DNA of 8,884 nt, taken from NCBI GenBank assembly GCA_011391855.1, contig JAABPT010000388.1, forward strand, positions 1 to 8,884, read 5' to 3'. The notes beneath the pieces were generated by a model, which was not told the origin of the DNA, did not search any database, and saw only the letters and a program-made list of their open reading frames with translations. Made by a program: the position numbers and the translations under genes. This document shows, in pieces, positions 5,485-8,884 of this stretch. Positions within the stretch are counted from its first letter, which is position 1; the number at the start of each line of letters is the position of its first letter. This DNA is from Burkholderiales bacterium. GTDB taxonomy: Bacteria > Pseudomonadota > Gammaproteobacteria > Burkholderiales > Burkholderiaceae_C.

Positions 5485-7352
5485 GGCGTGGGTTCTCCGG
5501 TGGCTGGGGTCGGTTCGGGTCGGGGCGCGTGCGCCTGGCCCGGGGCTTCGGGCAGCGGGGGTAGGGGCGACCCGTCGGGCAGCGCCACGTGGCATTCCTC
5601 GAAGACGCGCCTTGTGCAGGTGCGGCACATCGCCGGGTTCAGCAGCGGGTACACCGCGCGCAGCGCGTCGCCCTTGTGCGCGATGATCCGGTCCGCGCCG
5701 ATGACGGTCTCCACACCGCTGCGCTGCAGCATGCGCAGCACCGCGGGCTGCGCGCCGACCAGCATCAGCCCGCCGCCCAGCGCGCGGCGGCGGTTGGCTT
5801 CCTCGGCCAGCAGTTCGGCGCCGGCCAGATCGACGAAATTGATGCGATGCGCCAGCAACAGCAGCCACTTGCGCTGCGGCTCGTGTTCGTCCACGTTGTG
5901 GAACTGCTCGCGCACATGTTCGACGGCGCCGAAATAGATCGAACCGCGCAGGCTCAGCATGGCCAGTTGCGGGCACATCGGGGCATCCGGGCCGGCCTCC
6001 ACGATCTTGCGCCGCGGGTTGCCCATTTCTGCCGCCGGTGGCGCGCGTTCCTCCACCGCCGGCTGCGAGGTGCGGTAGACGTAGAAGAGCAGCGAGACGA
6101 CGATGCCCACCAGCAGACCCTTTTCCAGGTCCACCAGCACGCCCAGCCAGGTGACGAGCAGCACGATGCGTTCGCGCGGGTGCCGTCGCAGCACGTGGCC
6201 GATCGCGTGCCAGTCGATCAGGCCCCAGGCCACGATGAACAGGATGCCGGCCAGCGCCGCCAGCGGCAGGTAGGCGGCCAGCGGCGCGGCCAGCACGGCC
6301 AGGCCCAGCAGGAACAGCGCCGACAGCGCCGCCGCCAGCGGCGTCTGTGCACCGGCAGCGAAATTGACGCCGCTGCGGTTGAACGAGCCGCTGGACGGAT
6401 AGGCCGAGAAGAAGCTGCCGGCGATGTTGGAAAGCCCCTGGCCGATGAATTCCTGGTCGCTGTTCAGGCGCTGGCCGGAACGCGTGGCCACCGCGCGGGC
6501 AATCGCCACCGCCTCGGTCAGGCCGATGATGGCCACCGCCGCGGCCGGGAACAGCAGCGACTGCAGCGTGCCTGCGGACAGGTCGGGCATCGACAGCGGT
6601 GGCAGCGCACCCTGCAGTGCACCCACGGTCTCGATGCGGGTGCGCGCCGCGCCCAGCCACTGGTTCAGCCCGGCGGCGGTCAAGCTGCCTGCGAGCATGG
6701 CGACGATCATGTAGGGCCAGCGCGGTGCGAAGCGCCGTGTCAGCATGCCGGCCAGAAGCGTGACCACGCCCACCAGCGTGACCCAGAGGTGGGCCTCGCC
6801 CAGATGTTTGGCCGCGAAGAGGATCGTCTCGTGGAACGCAGCGCCACGCGGCACAGCCAGACCGAAGAAATTCTTCACCTGGCTGGCTGCGATGAGAAAC
6901 GCCGCCCCCGCGGTGAAGCCCACGATCACGGTGTGCGAGATGAAATTGACGAGCGCGCCCAGGCGCGCCAGTCCCATGGCGAACTGCATCAGCCCGACCA
7001 TCAGGCTCAGCGTCAGCGCCATGGCGACAAAGCGCTCGGTGCCGGGCTCGGCCAGCGGGCTGAGTACGGCCAGCACCAGGATCGAGATCGCCGTCGTCGG
7101 CCCGGAAACGAGGTGGCGGCTCGACCCCCACAGCGCAGCCACCACCGCGGGCACCATGGCCGCGTACAGGCCGTATTCCGGCGGCAACCCGGCAATGGTG
7201 GCGAAGGCCACCGCCTGCGGCAGCACGATGATGGCGCCGGTGAAGGCGGCCATGGCGTCGTCCTTGACCGTGGCTCGTGTGACCTGGGGCCACCAGGCCA
7301 GGGGCGGAAACCAGCGCCGGGCGTTGAGCAGGGCGCTCGTGCGTGCGCTCAC
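5481..7352 (-). CDS. SulP (SLC26) family anion transporter with STAS domain
   Basis: This 623-residue inner-membrane protein has SulP signatures: PQAVAFATIAGLPPEYGLYA at 45-64, SGPTTAIS at 83-90, the acidic E280 region, then DQEFIGQGLSNIAGSF at 299-314. The membrane domain spans about 35-427. A cytoplasmic STAS domain follows at about 460-570, including NFVDLAGAELL with D508. The family carries sulfate, bicarbonate or other anions. Sulfate or sulfite transport is inferred from the gene context. The tail is unusual: C576, C579 and C587 in CRTC and EEC segments, then a proline-rich end. The start is GTG at 7352 with AGGGA eight bases upstream. The end overlaps the CMD-Rieske gene by four bases. 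The next in-frame start would cut into the conserved N-terminus. Confidence 0.9.
   Translation of the reverse strand: MSARTSALLNARRWFPPLAWWPQVTRATVKDDAMAAFTGAIIVLPQAVAFATIAGLPPEYGLYAAMVPAVVAALWGSSRHLVSGPTTAISILVLAVLSPLAEPGTERFVAMALTLSLMVGLMQFAMGLARLGALVNFISHTVIVGFTAGAAFLIAASQVKNFFGLAVPRGAAFHETILFAAKHLGEAHLWVTLVGVVTLLAGMLTRRFAPRWPYMIVAMLAGSLTAAGLNQWLGAARTRIETVGALQGALPPLSMPDLSAGTLQSLLFPAAAVAIIGLTEAVAIARAVATRSGQRLNSDQEFIGQGLSNIAGSFFSAYPSSGSFNRSGVNFAAGAQTPLAAALSALFLLGLAVLAAPLAAYLPLAALAGILFIVAWGLIDWHAIGHVLRRHPRERIVLLVTWLGVLVDLEKGLLVGIVVSLLFYVYRTSQPAVEERAPPAAEMGNPRRKIVEAGPDAPMCPQLAMLSLRGSIYFGAVEHVREQFHNVDEHEPQRKWLLLLAHRINFVDLAGAELLAEEANRRRALGGGLMLVGAQPAVLRMLQRSGVETVIGADRIIAHKGDALRAVYPLLNPAMCRTCTRRVFEECHVALPDGSPLPPLPEAPGQAHAPRPEPTPATGEPTP
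5542..5567 (+). other. G-quadruplex motif inside the end of the sulP-like gene
   Basis: The plus strand has GGGG, GGG, GGGGG and GGGG tracts separated by loops of 4, 4 and 2 bases. Three more G-tracts lie at 5506-5525. The region encodes the proline-rich tail on the opposite strand (CCN codons), which by itself would produce G-runs on the template. It sits 58 bases upstream of the CMD-Rieske start. Confidence 0.5.
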
Positions 7353-7435
7353 GCCGGCCGTCCCTGACCCGCGCCTTCGCGCGACACGCCGAGCGAGATG
7401 ACCATGGTGCGGGCCCAGTGCTTCGGCGGATTCAA
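7349..7435 (-). CDS. Possible 28-aa leader ORF overlapping the sulP-like start
   Basis: The gap between the DmsC-like and SulP-like genes contains an open frame beginning with TTG at 7435 and ending in a TGA that overlaps the GTG start of the SulP gene (GTGA). AAGGA lies six bases before the TTG. An internal ATG at 7405 would give 18 residues. The peptide starts NPPKHWARTM and ends GAGQGRPA, with no recognisable domain or membrane segment. The spacing and the overlap suggest a translationally coupled leader, but an ORF this short in GC-rich DNA may be chance. The frame is also the one used by the DmsC-like gene and is open from its stop codon onward. Confidence 0.3.
   Translation of the reverse strand: MNPPKHWARTMVISLGVSREGAGQGRPA
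7361..7365 (-). promoter_or_regulatory. Ribosome binding site supporting the GTG start of the sulP-like gene
   Basis: On the minus strand this reads AGGGA, eight bases before the GTG at 7352. It supports the non-ATG start, which keeps the complete cytoplasmic N-terminus of the transporter. Confidence 0.5.
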
Positions 7436-7453
7436 GCCCGGTCCTTCACGGCT

Positions 7454-8434
7454 TCAGCTGACGGCCTGGTAGTACAGATTCTGCGGATGCCGCGCCTGCG
7501 CAAAGAAGAACCAGCGCTCGGCCAGCAGACCGACGTACTGCACCCCGAAGGCCGCCAGCAGCAGCGGTGCCGAAGCCTCGGGGCGCCCAAGGGCCAGCAG
7601 GACGAGCGGCACCACGAAGGCGAGCACGATGAACACCTGCCTGACGGCGCGAAATTGCCCGGGTCCGGCACCATGGAAGAACTCGCGGGTGTTGAACGAG
7701 CCGCCCATGAAACCCATCGACCGCTGCACCACGACGGGATGCTTGATGCCAATGGCCGACTGCGTGGTGGAGCGCGGCTTCAGTCGTGCGTTGCGCCACA
7801 GCGAAGCCAGGCGGCCGACGGCCGCCAGCACGGTGAGGACGATGGCCCAGGCCGCCAGCACGCCGACCCGCTGCGGCTCCAGCCATGCCGCCATCCCGGC
7901 GGCCAGCGTGAAGCCCGACGCGCCGCCCATCAGCGTGTAGTTCAGCGGCGTGAGCGGCGTGTGCCATTCGGCCAGGAAGCGCAGGCAGGCGTAGATCATG
8001 CCGGTGCAGACGAAGAGCGCGAACGCCAGCACGCTGGCCGCGGCGCCCACGGCCAGGCTGGCGTCGATCGCCAACCCCGCCGGCGCGCGCAGCAGCACCG
8101 GGCCTCCGCCAACGGCATGCAGCAGCCCGTACAGCGCCACGGCGGCCATGAAGGCCGGCAGCACGATGACCTCGCGCGACAGCCACGACGTGCGCCATTG
8201 CGCCGCCGAGCGCCAGGCGCGCTCGGGCCGCGAGAGGTGGAAGAACGAGGCCACCAGCCCGGCGACCAGCAGTGCCAGGGCAACGACACTGCCGGCCACG
8301 TAGAAGACAGGACCATCGGCCGGTGGCAACAGGCCCACGAGCGTGTAGCTCTGCACCGTGAACAGCGCCAGGAACAGGCCCTGCCCGGCCCCGATGAGCG
8401 TGGTGAGGAGGATGACGGAGACGGCCGGGTGCAT
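7454..8434 (-). CDS. soeC: DmsC-type quinol-interacting membrane anchor, probable sulfite dehydrogenase subunit SoeC
   Basis: This 326-residue protein has about eight hydrophobic helices (roughly 8-29, 46-66, 88-106, 125-150, 165-184, 192-212, 264-283, 288-306). Family marks include the N-terminal MHPAVSVILLTTLIGAGQG, FFHLSRPERAW with RTSWLSRE at 65-87, and AERWFFFAQARHPQNLYYQ at 305-323. DmsC-type anchors tie a molybdopterin enzyme and its iron-sulfur subunit to the inner membrane and exchange electrons with quinone. With the iron-sulfur gene just upstream and sox genes alongside, the best reading is SoeC of the cytoplasmic sulfite dehydrogenase SoeABC. A DmsABC-like reductase remains possible. 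The ATG at 8434 has no Shine-Dalgarno sequence; it is the first start after the upstream stop and matches the family N-terminus, so translation may be coupled. Confidence 0.85.
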   Translation of the reverse strand: MHPAVSVILLTTLIGAGQGLFLALFTVQSYTLVGLLPPADGPVFYVAGSVVALALLVAGLVASFFHLSRPERAWRSAAQWRTSWLSREVIVLPAFMAAVALYGLLHAVGGGPVLLRAPAGLAIDASLAVGAAASVLAFALFVCTGMIYACLRFLAEWHTPLTPLNYTLMGGASGFTLAAGMAAWLEPQRVGVLAAWAIVLTVLAAVGRLASLWRNARLKPRSTTQSAIGIKHPVVVQRSMGFMGGSFNTREFFHGAGPGQFRAVRQVFIVLAFVVPLVLLALGRPEASAPLLLAAFGVQYVGLLAERWFFFAQARHPQNLYYQAVS

Positions 8435-8485
8435 GGGGAGGATCGTGGTTCGGGTATTGGCTGCCGGTGCGCCCGGCCAGGGGTG

Positions 8486-8884
8486 TCAGAAGCTGGCGTC
8501 TTCCAGCGTGGCCGCATCGTCGGCCGGCCTGGGCAGGTGGCCCTCCACGCGCAAGGGGTTGTCGGAGCGCACGAGTTCGTCCTGGTGGATGCGTATGCGC
8601 GTCGTGCGCCGCGGCAGGTAGTGGTTGGCCGGCTGCGTGCCCCATTCGGGCATCAGCGCGTAGCCGCCGTTTTCGCGGATGGCGCGCGAGGCGTCGGACT
8701 GCGGGTCGTGGATATCGCCGAAGATGCGGGCCGACGTGGGGCAGGCCATCACGCAGGCCGGCCGGCGGTCGGCCTCGGGCAGCCGGGTGTCGTAGATGCG
8801 GTCCACGCACAGCGTGCACTTCTTCATCACCTTCTGCTTTTCGTCGAGCTCGCGCGCACCGTAGGGGCAGGCCCAGCTGCAGTA
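8486..8884 (-). CDS. soeB: Four-cluster [4Fe-4S] electron-transfer subunit, probable SoeB (partial, 5' end outside window)
   Basis: The last 132 residues of a DmsB/PsrB-type ferredoxin subunit run from the window edge to a TGA at 8486-8488. Three cysteine groups are visible: CSWACP at residues 2-7 of the visible part, CTLCVDR near 22, and CVMACPTSARIFGD near 41. A C-terminal stretch with NGGYALMPEWGTQPANHYLP follows, which fits SoeB-type subunits. The protein passes electrons from a molybdopterin catalytic subunit, here presumably SoeA encoded further right, to the membrane anchor. It precedes the anchor gene by 51 bases. Calling it SoeB rather than DmsB or PsrB depends on the sulfur-oxidation context and is not proven without the catalytic subunit. 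Confidence 0.8.
   Translation of the reverse strand, partial: YCSWACPYGARELDEKQKVMKKCTLCVDRIYDTRLPEADRRPACVMACPTSARIFGDIHDPQSDASRAIRENGGYALMPEWGTQPANHYLPRRTTRIRIHQDELVRSDNPLRVEGHLPRPADDAATLEDASF

Noticed and set aside
5506..5525. Three G-tracts as a third quadruplex
   Set aside because: Only three runs of three or more G lie within loop distance, and the fourth is 16 bases away, so it fails the usual motif.
4858..7293. Very long open frame on the minus strand (about 811 codons) running through the sulP-like gene into the CMD-Rieske gene
   Set aside because: Its first two thirds are an out-of-frame reading of the SulP gene, rich in R, G, A and H as expected of GC-rich shadows. Only the last 208 codons, from the ATG at 5484, encode recognisable domains. 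No frameshift is needed because SulP is intact in its own frame.
5589..7367. 592-codon plus-strand open frame antisense to the sulP-like gene
   Set aside because: The composition is dominated by H, R, Q and A with no domain signature, and the opposite strand encodes a clear SulP protein.
7446..8819. 457-codon minus-strand frame spanning the soeB and soeC-like genes
   Set aside because: It is an alternative-frame shadow; the true frames carry the ferredoxin cysteines and the membrane helices.
1..8884. Mobile elements, CRISPR arrays, tRNA genes or phage attachment sites
   Set aside because: No transposase-like protein, terminal inverted repeats, regularly spaced repeats or tRNA-like cloverleaf was seen by eye. 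The composition is even across the window apart from the short AT-rich patch before soxB.

Overview
The window is a high-GC stretch of sulfur-oxidation genes on a bacterial chromosome or large replicon. The order soxZ-soxA-soxX-soxB, the monohaem type of SoxA, the long SoxX and the overall codon use suggest a betaproteobacterium, most likely Burkholderiales. That placement is inferred from gene order and protein type; no rRNA or other phylogenetic marker is present.

Left half, plus strand (1-3427): the end of soxZ, then soxA and soxX (the two subunits of the c-type cytochrome that loads thiosulfate onto the SoxYZ carrier), then soxB (the thiosulfohydrolase that releases sulfate from the carrier). 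A strong intrinsic terminator lies between soxX and soxB. An AT-rich inverted repeat sits directly against the soxB start codon, so soxB may be controlled separately from soxZAX. Any soxC, soxD and soxY genes would lie to the left, outside the window.

Right half, minus strand (8884 down to 3471), converging on soxB: the C-terminal part of an iron-sulfur electron-transfer subunit and a DmsC-type membrane anchor, best read as SoeB and SoeC of a membrane-bound cytoplasmic sulfite dehydrogenase; a possible 28-codon leader ORF; a SulP-family anion transporter with a STAS domain and an unusual cysteine-containing, proline-rich tail; a small protein fusing a carboxymuconolactone-decarboxylase-like (AhpD-like) fold to a Rieske [2Fe-2S] domain; and a FadL/OmpP1 outer-membrane channel. 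The two clusters meet tail to tail at a GC-rich double hairpin.

A working model, which is inference, is that the two halves handle sulfur on opposite sides of the inner membrane. Sox proteins oxidise thiosulfate in the periplasm, SoeABC oxidises sulfite in the cytoplasm and passes electrons to quinone, and SulP moves sulfate, sulfite or a related anion across the membrane. FadL may pass a hydrophobic substrate through the outer membrane, and the CMD-Rieske protein may be a soluble redox partner. The least understood parts are the CMD-Rieske fusion, the SulP tail, two G-quadruplex-forming tracts bracketing the fusion gene, and the possible leader ORF in front of sulP.
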